The notes below the pieces were generated by a model, which was not told the origin of the DNA, did no database searches, and worked only from the letters and a program-made list of their open reading frames with translations. Positions 33,241 through 44,789 of a stretch of 64,000 bases of DNA are shown in pieces (positions within the stretch are counted from its first letter, which is position 1; every line of letters begins with the position of its first letter). Source of the DNA: Fasciola hepatica. Lineage: Eukaryota > Platyhelminthes > Trematoda > Plagiorchiida > Fasciolidae. The stretch is from positions 186,001 to 250,000 of the forward strand of contig CANUEZ040000207.1 of the NCBI GenBank assembly GCA_948099385.1. Direction: 5' to 3'. Position numbers and translations under genes: made by a program.

Positions 33241-34489
33241 CCCAGTTAACCATGTATATACTCAAATCTCAAAATGTCTTCTCACCGTGTTATTTTTGTT
33301 GGAGTGCGGAAGTGAATGCCACGAATATATGTTTTGAGATTTATATGAGTTGCACAGACAACTGCCGTTACAGGGAACGGCAACGTGAAATGGAGTAGAA
33401 TGGCACCTAAGCACCAGCTGGAAACATTATGAATGTAACAAAACATGAAGGTGAATATAATTCCCTTGCTGATAGTCTATTTTTCTACGGGTTCGGTCGC
33501 CATAAGACAAGAACGTGCAATCAGAAATTTCGTTTAGACTACAAAATGCAATAAAATGGCAATGTGGTACCGAGAAATTGCAGACTGTGACAGATCATTA
33601 TGCTGATCCAGCATGAATTTTGCCAGAGGAATGGCAACTGATGCAGGACTCACAAATAGAGCTTTCAGCCCATGATTGCCCCACTACATCCTATCTGGTG
33701 GTTCATGGTAGGTCAATCATATAAAAGAAAGCTTTCATAAGTTTTCGTATGACCCGAATATTGATTCACATTTGATTCCTGAATCAAGCGGAACCTGGAC
33801 TTCTGTCCTATTGATCTGGCTACGCAGTTTCACAGTTCGATACATCCAATGCAAGCTCGCTTCTACACAGCATGAATTTATCGTCAACTTCCTACAACCC
33901 AAAAGCCACGAGTACCTACTTTCGATCAATCCGTTATCAGCCTATCGTTTTTTGTAAGTATCCGGTCTTCACTGCTAAATATCCGATTTCAGCGTACCCA
34001 GCAACTGGAGTGAATGTGAGCTGATTTCATTACATACTTACTGGCATTTGTACTCATCAGAGAGAGCGTTTTTCGCTCCGTTTCTTCACAGAACTCTCAT
34101 TCGAATGCCTGTTTTCATTTGTGACCCCTATCCGAAGACGTACTCAGAAATATAAAATTGTGTCCCATCCCATTTGCGTCAGAATACAGATCACACTCTG
34201 ACAACTAGCTGCATACTTGCAGATGTGTCTGCTGTCATGGTTCAAGATGCGATAACGTCTTACTCAAAGCACAAAGTCGCAAAAGAAGACTATTTTGGTC
34301 TGCTCCATATTGTTGCTGTGACACACGGGATTTTCCATCGAGAATGCAGTTCTGATTAGCGTCTGTGTTGAGGTTGTGATCAAGTGGGAATACTGCAACA
34401 TACTCTGCGGACTGTCATCAAGGTCTGAAAACCATTCACACCTACTTTCAAACCACGCTTCTAAAGGTTATATGAACCAAAACGTTCAT

Positions 34490-34635
34490 CCATTGAAGAC
34501 ACTCGGGTTCTAGCAGTCAGATTCCGGCTCATTTTTGCCACTCGGAGTAAACATGCCACTCTTTCCGTTAGTGAAAATGCAGTCGAACAGCAGTTGGACA
34601 CCGCCGCGGATACCAGATTTCTTCTTACATGAACT
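34490..34635 (+). other. Weak exon candidate, unassigned
   Basis: An open plus frame reads VLAVRFRLIFATRSKHATLSVSE-like text. It shares a short LIFAT..KH element with 37110-37150 downstream on the same strand. The pattern vaguely recalls beta-sandwich repeats of integrin alpha chains, but no splice signal or decisive motif is present. Treat as unproven. Confidence 0.15.
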
Positions 34636-37003
34636 GTGGCTATTTCGAGGTAGCACAAAAAAGTGGTTCATTTTTCCGACCGCCAGGAGTTCTTTCGATC
34701 TCTAAATTCAATTAATTTTTCTCAGTTCGAGTGTTTTGTGTTTTTTTAAGATAATAATGTCACAAAGCACTGTTTTGACATGGTGTTATCTGAATATACT
34801 CATGCATAACTGGTTCGAATGATCCATCCGTCCATCAGGTCTGCCCAAAAAACACTCTTATATGTGGCAATGCACCAAGCCAAGGTGATACTAAAATATC
34901 ACGTCCTTTTGATCGGACATTTTTTTGAAATAACCAAAGCATACCCCAGTAAAAACCATTGCAATGAGGAAGTATACGAACACGAAACATTTACCTACTT
35001 AAGTCCTATAGTTGGAAGGCAAACGTCTTGAAATACGAAGCTGAGAGTTGGAGCACCAGGATCAGCTCAGCCGGGAATCACCGACGGAATACAGTTTCAA
35101 CAGGGTTTTTATGTGCACACACTTTGTGCTACATAGACAAGGAGGTTAATCCATAATTCAATCTATTTCGCACTCCGTTTTTCTTCCGTGGCTCTACCAT
35201 CGGCAGGTTGATTTGATTGCAAACAGCAGATGCATTATGAACTCCAAACTCCCTTCACGCCTCCCGTTTTGCTTTGAGTCATGTGCTGCGTTGAACTGAA
35301 CCTCCTTGCAGATCTTGACCACGATGAGCATCTAAAGGGTGGGGTTGTCGGTTTTAGCTTCGACCACATATGCAACGGATATCTGAACCGATTCTGATGG
35401 CGAGTATTATTTCACTTGGATGGACTCCGGTCCGCAGATCAGTGAACGTTCTGATTTATTTTGCATTTTCGAAGGATTAATTAAAAAAACTTTAAAACAA
35501 TCATATTTGAAATCATGTCATCCAATCGCTGCTTTCCGTAACCCCCGTCTGAATGGGACAAAGTCAGAGAAAACCCGAAGTTACTACCCCTGCAAATAAG
35601 AGGGTCATAAACTTTTCACAACTAACAACACTCAACAAAAGTGATATTAAATAAAGGACATTAGGGATAAAATAAATGAAGCGGACAACGGACGCGCTTT
35701 AGAACAATAATAATAACGAATAACCAGTCTGATGTTGAGTGCATGAAGTCAGATATGAAGGCAACAGTTAACAGTTTGATGTATCTATGCAATAAAAACA
35801 AGCTCATCAATGAAACCTGAATATCATGAGTTGGAGAATCCATAGCGGGAGACAACAAACAGCAGCTTGGCAGAAATTCATCCAGGCGAGTTTTGCACGG
35901 GCTCGTGAATTTCAGCCGTGTAAACCATAAGGTCTTTCAAAATCCACCTCGTGTTTTGTTGTTGAGTCCGCACAACTTGAACAGAACCAAAATGTAGCTC
36001 GAGTCGACCTTTTCAGCATTGGCGTGATAGTAGAATGCTCGACAAACTGCTTCTATTTTCCATGTGATCAAATTATTTTCCATCGACTTACTTACTTTTA
36101 CATAGTTTGTAATTGTTGGTTTATTGGACTTTTTCTTGCAAAATTGAAGTTCAGTTCGCAGGTAGAAGGAAATCTTCGGTCAGGCTAAGTCAAGCCTCTG
36201 TGATCACTGGAAGCTCCATTGACTTGTGTAGAATAGGAACAAATGTGTTCTCAGTTTCACCCTCATAAAATAATCAGCTCACTCCCCTTCGCTCTAGCGC
36301 GCCTAAAAAGTCAAAGTGGTAACCACCGGGAAAATACAACAGTGAACTGTTTTCGGAAAATCATGGAACCATATTTCACGAAATAAGGCCTATTGCATGG
36401 AAGTACTTTGAAAGATTCGACGTACACATTAGATATTATTATGAATTAGAAGGACAAAATGGAATTGCACAGTGGGTTTGTTAAATATTGGTGCACATTT
36501 CAATTGAAAACTCACAACTGTTACAGCAATTAATCTGGTGTACTCGCATTATTTGGTATTTTGACCAGTGACATAGTGTTAAGACGTTGGAGCTGTAAAC
36601 TTATTTAGGGTTAGATATTTTATCCTTGATGTTTAAATACAAGTGTTGCGCAAATGTGCGGTCCCTACGTATGGGTATTGAACACGTGAAGAATAACAAA
36701 AATGCCCCAAGCAATCCGTTGATGTCAACACTACACACTCTACTGAACGTTCCTAACTGAATGCGCAATCAGAATCCACATCATCCACAAGAACGCAAAA
36801 TCGGCCCAATGGGAGGGCATTGCATGAGCTAAGACACAAAATACACTCGTCAACTTCACTATGCTCCACCGTAGCAAGACATTTGTTGAAGCGGTATCAG
36901 CGATCGCTTCAGAACTACTCCCCGTTGGGTAGAATAATTTGTTTATAAAACTCTCGCACGGATATGGTTTGGATAAAACTGTTGAAAGTGTTGAATTGGG
37001 GGC

Positions 37004-37276
37004 CATAAAAGGAGGATTACTGAGTACTTGCTGTATGTGGTGGTATACCCCAAGCTCGGATCCTCTGCAGTTCGTTGTGAACTTGGTTATTGCCACTTTG
37101 AGCTTGTTCCCGTTACCGTGCGATCTCATCTCATTTTTGCTACCTACACGAAACATTCATTTGAATATGGTACACATCATGATCTTTCATATAATCTACA
37201 ACTCATTATTTTATACAGTCACCAAAGTTCATTTGGAACGGGAAAGGTAACTTGCCAGTTGGCAGTTTCACCTTGA
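37004..37276 (+). other. Weak exon candidate, unassigned
   Basis: An open plus frame with KLGSSAVRCELG, then VPVTVRSHLIFATY and a tail to a stop at 37276. Two readings were considered. One is a last SCP/TAPS exon, because W-W..T..KLG and C resemble the CAP motif after HYTQ, but a frameshift is needed. The other is a calf-type domain of an integrin alpha. Neither is secure. Confidence 0.2.
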
Positions 37277-37549
37277 ATATCATAACTCATGGGAAAATGA
37301 ATGGCTCCACATCGGTCCATACAAACATAGGGAACCTACGTGGATACGAGCTCCCGGCCCTTGATAACTGCTAATGCATTTGTCAAGATCAGTCACACTT
37401 CAAGAAAGAGGTCAGGCACCGACTTCGATTTCAAATGGTCTGGTTTGTCTCAATTTGCCATGAATTGCTTCTGGATTGCTGTTGGTAATGTGATTGTCGG
37501 ATGTCACTCCATATTATCTATTTTTGGAGGATAACAACAATCACTGTTC

Positions 37550-38107
37550 AGTACGCAGCTTTATTTTTCTCTCGGAGTGAAATCACCCAGTTCGTTATTT
37601 CACACCAAATAAAATCCCACTGACTTTAACTCTTGTCTGAGTTTCTCATTGTACGCCGAGTATATCTTGCTTGTTTTTGCGGTTATTGAACTTTACCTTA
37701 TCCTCATTAAGTAAGTTATGTTTAAGAATGAATATTGACGAATAAATCCGTTCCATCTCATTTGTAATTTGGAACTTCTATTTCAACGGGTGATTTCCCT
37801 ACCGTCAGCGATACAAGCAAATTGGTCACGTGCATAAGCCTGATTTCTCCCCGCTTGCAATCTGTCAGGGCTCAACTGTCATTTTCTTCCTCAAGAACCT
37901 AGCATCTTTCAGTAAGTGTGACCACAACTCACAAGGACCTCCGAAAGACAAAGAAATTGTTGTTTAGCACATTCTGGTTACATTATACACCTTACGAATG
38001 ACTGAGCAGACTGCAAAATTTCTATACTGCTCCCTTTCGACCAGAAAGTAATGCTGAATTTACATGAATATTGATGGTTGGCAGATTTTGATAATGTTTT
38101 GAGGTCA
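37550..38107. other. Spacer end before the right arm, nothing recognised
   Basis: Only short ORFs are present. The last bases before the arm read GAGGTCA, and the arm starts GGTCACC, giving a GGTCA direct doublet at the breakpoint. Confidence 0.5.
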
Positions 38108-38724
38108 GGTCACCGTCATTCTGCCCGTTACCACCACTCACTGGTTCTGGTTTCACTTGAGCGAGTGTAATGGAATTTTCCTGTCCTATCCAGGACTGCA
38201 CAGGTGAGTACTTCACTTGACTTAACTCGAAGTTACTGGACTATGCTGAGAAATACATGAAGCATAAGCGTTGTCTTCTACAAAGGTAGGTTTAGATCTG
38301 TACAAAAAGGCATAATTGACCATCATAATTAGTTTGTTACATTGAGTTGGAGGATTTGCCATATGAGTGGAGCAGAAATGCACCAAAGTCAGAAAGTATT
38401 CCGTGAACAACAAAATGGTACATGGTAGGCTTGAGAAAAATATGTGGAGGCTATTTTGTCTCCAGGTTTTCTTTCGTAGACTCCTTCAAGATAGAACTTT
38501 GTAGTATCCCATTATAATAGCACGGTAAAGGTAAGCGACTCGGTATACCCAGAGTAACATCCAGAAATAAAGCATGTCTTCCTTTGGCTTATTGCATTCG
38601 CTCCCTCTCACGTGGTCGCGTTTATTGTCACTCCGCAATTGGCCATAAATGAGTTATGCGTAGTGTGCTGTTTAATCAGTAATTAGTGGGCACAATTCAC
38701 CATACTTCGTGAATCGACGACAAT

Positions 38725-38795
38725 TCCATCCGGGACTCGAACCCGGTGCGTAGTATTTGGAGTCGTCAGTGTTGATACGAGGTCATCCAGGCTAA
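38725..38795 (-). repeat. tRNA-like segment (right arm)
   Basis: Reverse complement of 28355-28425, with the same intact T-stem. Confidence 0.4.
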
Positions 38796-38807
38796 ATTCA
38801 GGACACT

Positions 38808-39312
38808 TTGAGCACAGTAAAATCTTACTTACTCCAGGCCACAGTTTTCAACCGTAGCCCTGGACACGGAAATTTATCGGTTTTCGTGCAATTCGCGTAC
38901 GCTCACCCAAGTGTTGATAAGACTGTCCGAACGATGTCTGGAAGTAAAATTGGCATGTTGGAAATAATAGAAACCTGCTATTGGGGTTTCGTATTAAAAA
39001 ACGGTCATTGTGTTGCGGAAATTTACAGCAGTTCCTTTTCATTTCTAGCACGTGTGTGATAAATTTCAGATAGAGATGATAATAAAAAGCCAGTCGCAAC
39101 ATTCCACAATCAAATTGTGACCAGTTTTGGGCAGGCGAATGATCTTTTTCGCCTTTCTGTGAATTTTTGAAATTATTCTCGAGAGGGTTATGGGAGAATG
39201 AATGATGCCTCTTCGACCGAAATGCGGTCCCATACACGAAAGTAAATTTGTAATAACTGCTCACACCTCCAGCAGTACAGATGAAAGTAGGAAGCCCCAA
39301 CTGGGTCGACAA
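38808..39312 (-). repeat. Dispersed repeat R2 (right arm)
   Basis: Mirror of 27838-28342. It differs by two codons in the 154-codon ORF. Confidence 0.5.
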
Positions 39313-39709
39313 CGACAGAGAGCTGGGGAACAGCAGTGTTGACCGGTAGTGCAGGATTTCCAGTCTCTCAATACAAGCATCAACACTAGATCATTCGAAG
39401 AGAGTGCCTTAGGACTGATGCTATAGAATGTCTAGGTGTGAAGTTTCTGTTCTTGTTAATCTTCGAGTCCTTCCAAGTCTTGAGAAAATCAGTCCTGTAA
39501 ATATTTATGCATCTGGGAAAAAATTGATTTGAGAATACCATCCGTGTAAGGAAGATAACAGGCAAGATGCAATAATAAACATGAAATTGTGGTAAAATGT
39601 CTAGGCAATGAGAAAAACTCAAATAGTTTTTCTTGCGGATTGGAAAATACGACCCAGGTACAGATTTCATGGTTTGTAATGCAACTGATTGGTCTTTCTC
39701 TTAGGGATC

Positions 39710-39935
39710 GAAACCATCATCGGAATCACTATCACCATTATCATTTAGATCATTGTCATCCAGATCATCGTCATCATCACCATCATCACCGTCATTATCA
39801 TCATCAGCCTCATCATCAAGTTGTCAAGCCCATCCTCATCCGAATTAATATTATTATTTTCATCATCCAGATCGCCATCATCATTATCACCATTGAAATC
39901 ATCATCATGGTAATCAACGAAATCATCAAAGTCAT
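39710..39935 (-). repeat. GAT-rich tract (right arm)
   Basis: Mirror of 27215-27440 with at least one substitution (Val to Ile in one frame). Confidence 0.7.
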
Positions 39936-40429
39936 TATCACTAACACTAACAACGAGCAAAATGTTCCGACATTTAAAATTATCTGACAATGGCAGTGTG
40001 ATTACTAGAGCAGACAGAGAGAATTCGTCTACTTTGAAATGAATCAGATTTATATTGGCAACCTCACTCGCTAGTTTTCTCTCGTGAGGTGTTCGTCTCA
40101 GATTACCAGTCATAAGCCGAATACTGCAGAATACATTCCAAAAAGTGGTGATGATAGTAAGTGAGAACGAATAACTTGAGTGCAGTGACCACATGTTTGA
40201 ATTCGTGTATATTTGTTTGTTGAACATTCGTAGTTCACGCGCTCTTCGACCCGCATAACGAATGCTCCATGAATATAAAGATTGATCACTCTGGTTGATC
40301 ATACTTGAAGATAAACAGTTTGGCAAAAAACGTAATAAACACTCACAACAATCTAATTTGTACATCAGGAGTATGAGTGGATGATCCGCTTAGAAGGGTT
40401 CTCTGAGAAACCATAACTGTGATTTGCAG

Positions 40430-40579
40430 ATAGTCTTGTACAAAATAGTCGAAGATAACCTTGAGAATGATGATGCTGTCGTCGTGCTTGGCATTTTTGA
40501 TATAATTACCATCTTCAGTTGGGTGGACAAAGTTTCTTTGAAGAACCTGCCCGATTTCGTGGTTGCTGACGTTCATCAG
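40430..40579 (+). CDS. Candidate 50-codon exon, unknown gene (right arm)
   Basis: Mirror of 26571-26720. The acceptor is TTTGCAG, as in U1, and is intact here. The donor is GTCTGC. The reading frame is fully open across 150 nt. Confidence 0.45.
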
Positions 40580-42064
40580 GTCTGCATATCCGGTACTCCT
40601 ATCTATTCATTTATGTATAGTACTTTTATCATGAATGAGTACTCTTTTATCTCACTCCATGTCGACTCACACCGGAGCGATCAAGGAAAATTCAGATATA
40701 AATTCAAGCACCTAATGCAAATGCGATAACTTACTTCTGGATATCACTTCAAACTGCAAAATTCTAACCGACATTTTGCTATTTTGTTGTTTACTGATCT
40801 TCGTTTGTGTCGTGACCAGATGTGCTACTGTTTACTCAGTGCTGAACTTATACAGCTACGTCCAAATAAAATTTCTGAAACACATATATCGGCCATATAG
40901 CCTTGAAATTTTGCATGGTCTTAGCCTATGGGCGTCCGGTCAGCTGACAGTTCGATAATTTGCTCCGAATTCGTTGAACCACTTCAAAATGAGACCGTTT
41001 TTTCACCGTTCTCTGAGGGTGTCGCGGAATTCGATTCACGTTTGACGAGAACAAAGTGAAAATCTCAGTTGACTAAGTTTTCTCCTCTCTTTTCGGAATT
41101 CCAGGTGCTTGTGAAATTTCTTTGCAAACCATTTGCACGTACATTTTAATAATCCTCCGGTCGTGAGGAAAATGAGAAAAATTGGGGGTTTTATTGAATC
41201 GAGATGCTTTCAATTAGACATAGCTATGAATCTATCCACAGATTGCACGCACACGAGATGACTTCATTTTGTATGTGCACTAGTGAAAGGTGATGGGTTT
41301 GGTGCAGTTATCCAAGCCGGTTGGAGGTGGGGGTGTGTGACAGACCTCCGTACCTGATCTTGCAGTACTACTTACATCACAAGCTGATAACGGTGTCGTC
41401 GACAAGTGCATACTTCTCACAAAAAATTAGAAACTCAGGCTATTTAACAGTCTTGTTTAATCCTGTTCGAGATTCTGAGGAACGCGAGCGCGTCTTGTAG
41501 CGCCTTTATTTTGTTTTTCATATAAAATAATTCTGTGGCACGAATTGGATTGATTGAAGTCCTTCGCTCTTCATAGGCTATTTGTGTTGCATTGTGCTTC
41601 TCGATTCTGAAAAATACTTTACTGGACAATCAGCGGTAGACTGTAATAAGATCAAACAAACAATAACTCACAAGCCACACAACTCTCAAACAAATAAACC
41701 TACTGACAAAACAATCAGTTAACTGCTGTCGTCATTCTCAGTGGCATATTAAGAAAAGTCATCCTCCCGAGGGTGGTTCCACTTTCGGTGGACAAACCTT
41801 ATATAGTGGCCCGATTGCCCACAAATTGAAGCATTTAATCGTTGGCAGTTCACCTTTATCATTCACTGTTAATATTCCGTTCAGGTATACACCAACACCC
41901 TGATCAGCGATCAAATTCTTGGGGCAAGAATGAGTAAGAAAATGGTAAGAATCAATGAGGCGGACACTTTACCAATGGGATACAACATTTGAAACTTCGA
42001 TATTTTTTCCAAATATGCCTTTACTCGTCCTAGTGGATGGGTTTTCAGCACAATGCTCATTGGT

Positions 42065-42199
42065 TCATTTCCCTTTCGATAAATTTGTTTTATATTCGGA
42101 CAATTGTAAGGAATAAAATAAGAACTTATTTTGAGCAGCTTTGACAAATAAAGATAGCATAATGAGTAGGAACAAAGTGTTTCTGAATTCACCAGACAT
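42065..42199 (-). CDS. Small secreted-peptide ORF (right arm)
   Basis: Mirror of 24951-25085 with the same 44-residue peptide, including the hydrophobic leader and the KAAQ site. TATAAATA is at 42279-42286 on the minus strand. Confidence 0.35.
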   Translation of the reverse strand: MSGEFRNTLFLLIMLSLFVKAAQNKFLFYSLQLSEYKTNLSKGK

Positions 42200-42385
42200 C
42201 AGTAAGAGGTTGCTGCTGTATGTTAGGAGACGGAGAAGTAAAGATAAATGATGGGAGTCTGTGTGAGTGTAGAAAATGTATTTATACCTGCCTGATGGGG
42301 GCAAATGCCCCCAGGTTATTACATATGCACAGGATAATTCGAGTCCGATGAGTGTTTCGGGCAAACTTTTCGCATGCAAAACATT

Positions 42386-43572
42386 ATTTTTCTGTAATAA
42401 AATTGGTCACACCAAAACGATAGACACTACTCTATCGTGATGTAACTTTAATGGATCTGTGCACAGTGATAAACTCGATCTTTCGAAGCCCCCTCAAAGA
42501 CCACAGGTGGAAAATACGAAATTTTTAGTAAGATGTTGTAGAACATGTAAGGATCTGAATTAAAGGATAATAAAAGACAATCATCACATCTTTTTGAACG
42601 AATTGTGAGTGTGTTTGGATCAGATGAACTGACCGAACCTTGGGTATAGTTTTGTTGTCAATATGGTAAGCACAGCTACTCTCAGTTGAAGATAGACTTC
42701 TACTTATGTCGATGGAGAACAGTCGGTGAACAGTTTGGTACTTTGTGAAGTGGACGTGACGACGTGGACCAATTGATAATACAAGATTAGGAGTCACTCC
42801 GTTTAGAAAATTGGAAGTTATTTTCAGATTTGATCTTAGCCGAAATATCATTGGAGTGCTATTCCAAATTGCCTCACTAAATCTGGTGAGGAGACATTTT
42901 TGCATTCGAATCAGTCCCATTTATTGATACAAACGTATGTACTGATCATAACTAAAACCGTACATAAAAGCTTGTAGGTCTACTGATAGACCTAAACGGC
43001 GCTTCTGGGTGGTTTGTGTGTTGGTACGAAGAGTTTGGTTGATTTGGCTCTGGAGGGTTCACACAAATGTTAACCGCTGATTGGTTTATTGATCGCTTGA
43101 CCAAAGATCACGTGCTGTCTGCTTCACCTGACTGAGCTGTCCATTTGCAATTTGCTGGACCGTTTCTTCGTACGTATTCAACTGAGAGGTCGTCAGAAGC
43201 CTTGAGTAAGTAGCAAATAAAAAACCCAGAAAAATGGCAAAAATTGGCACCTGAAAGTACTCCTGCATTGGAGAGACTCAGATATGCCATCCAGTGTTGT
43301 ACATCGTGTGTTTTATTAGTGAGATAGTCTCTAGGCAAAGACAACATACTTGAATGTATGCTTGGGTTTTGTAACTTTGATAACACGAGAGACCTACCAA
43401 CAAAATTGAAAGCAATTCTGTTATACAGAAAAAGTAAAGGAAAATGCTTTCCAGTACAATCGAAGGAGAGTGACATGGAGTTGACTGAATGTGATAAGAC
43501 GTCTACTCTACAGCTTTTGTTTCGGTATGTAAATCGGTAATCATCCTCAATAGCGATGCACTATTTACCACG
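42386..43572 (-). mobile_element. About 1.2 kb insertion (right arm)
   Basis: Mirror of 23578-24764. ORFs 43476-43108 and 42920-42525 match the left-arm ORFs. Confidence 0.45.
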
Positions 43573-44149
43573 TTTACGAAATTTATCGAAAACACCTTCA
43601 GAAAAACAACAAAGAATGTAATTAGGCTTGCCCATTTCCTTCCGGGGTGTTTGGGGGATACAAGCTGATCCCTAGTGGTCAGCGATAGTGCTTCCTTCGA
43701 TGCATTCGTGAAAAAGCACCGCAAGAGGTTCGGGAAAGTGGGAGATACACTCCTTAAAGACGGTTGGTTAAAATTCGTCCTTCCAGCTCGGTTGGCAATT
43801 AGCTTGGGCTGACAAAAAAGCATCCATATTTAGGCTAAGTTCAAAATTGAATTCCCGTAACACCATGTTGAGTGTTTGTAGTGTACAAAATATCAAAATA
43901 AGCGCCGTAATCATCTTTTAGGTTACTTGCTACAAGAATCCCATGTCACAGAGCTTCTTCATCATGTTCCAAATTTGGCGATGGCTGGAGTCTCCAAATA
44001 TAATTCATACATACTGCCTGTCCATTTTTGATTTCAGAATGGATTATGTATTCATTTGCTTCACTGATGTATGATTTCCAGTGACATCAGCAAGTACTTT
44101 CTATCTTCTCGATGTTTTTACTTAGGGTAAAGACAACTTGGTGGGTCGG

Positions 44150-44595
44150 ATATAAGTTGACTCTAGTGGGCAACAAATATCGTAACAACATTTCAAGTAA
44201 CTTCATAGACGATCGTAATAGACTGAAAGAGATGGGTTGTAGAACTGACAAAAATCAGTTTCTCAAATCTTTCTCGTGGCAATGTTAGGTTTTCTACGTC
44301 GAACTGCCTACGGAGAATCGTGCGGTCAGAAGAACGGGTATGTACAACATGGCGTGACTTGGAAAAAATATTGAGGTGACCTTTGGGGGTAAAGTGATCA
44401 GAGCCAGATAAGGGGGCTCTTATTTAGATGGAGGTAATATCAACATCGTTGACATAGATGAGATCAAGCTGTACATTGTCTCTTTTAGAGGAGCTCAAAA
44501 TATTCTCTAGCGCGAGGCACTTAACAGGTCTAAAGTCAACTTGGTCAGAATCTCCGGTGACCAAGACGGGGTGTGGGGGGGGTGGGGCCTTTGAA
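44150..44595 (-). pseudogene. LINE endonuclease C-terminal fragment, second family (right arm)
   Basis: Mirror of 22555-23000, with VTGDSDQVDF, QLDLIYVN, a stop and SGSDH in the same order. In this arm the upstream frame stays open for 17 more codons (ORF 44687-44424), because a GATTGA in the left arm reads GATGGA here. Confidence 0.65.
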
Positions 44596-44789
44596 TATGA
44601 CCGCACTATTCCATCTCGATCGGAATACACATCATATAGCTGTACACACATTTTCAGGTTTACTGTTTTTCTCGCCATAGTTACCATAGTGGTTGTTGTG
44701 CCGATAAAGTAATGCCTAATCCGAGAAAAAAATTGCTGTTATTTAAGGAAAAAAATAAGTAGCGGGGACCACTCAGCTTAACTGATATC

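Larger units (their letters stand above)
29043..38107. other. Unique spacer between the arms
   Basis: About 9.07 kb lies between the arms and is present once. Its first 2.3 kb (to about 31357) continues unit U2 and still aligns, inverted, with about 1292-4680. It holds an SCP/TAPS first exon and a LINE tail. From about 31.36 kb to 38.1 kb I see no intact gene: there is a short ACT microsatellite, one solo copy of dispersed repeat R2 and two weak exon candidates. The stretches 31830-32920, 33240-34460 and 34660-37000 show only short ORFs that I cannot assign. Confidence 0.8.

Noticed and set aside
37004..37276. Integrin alpha or last SCP/TAPS exon
   Set aside because: Both readings rest on short pattern resemblance and neither gives clean splice signals or a continuous diagnostic motif; kept only as a low-confidence candidate.
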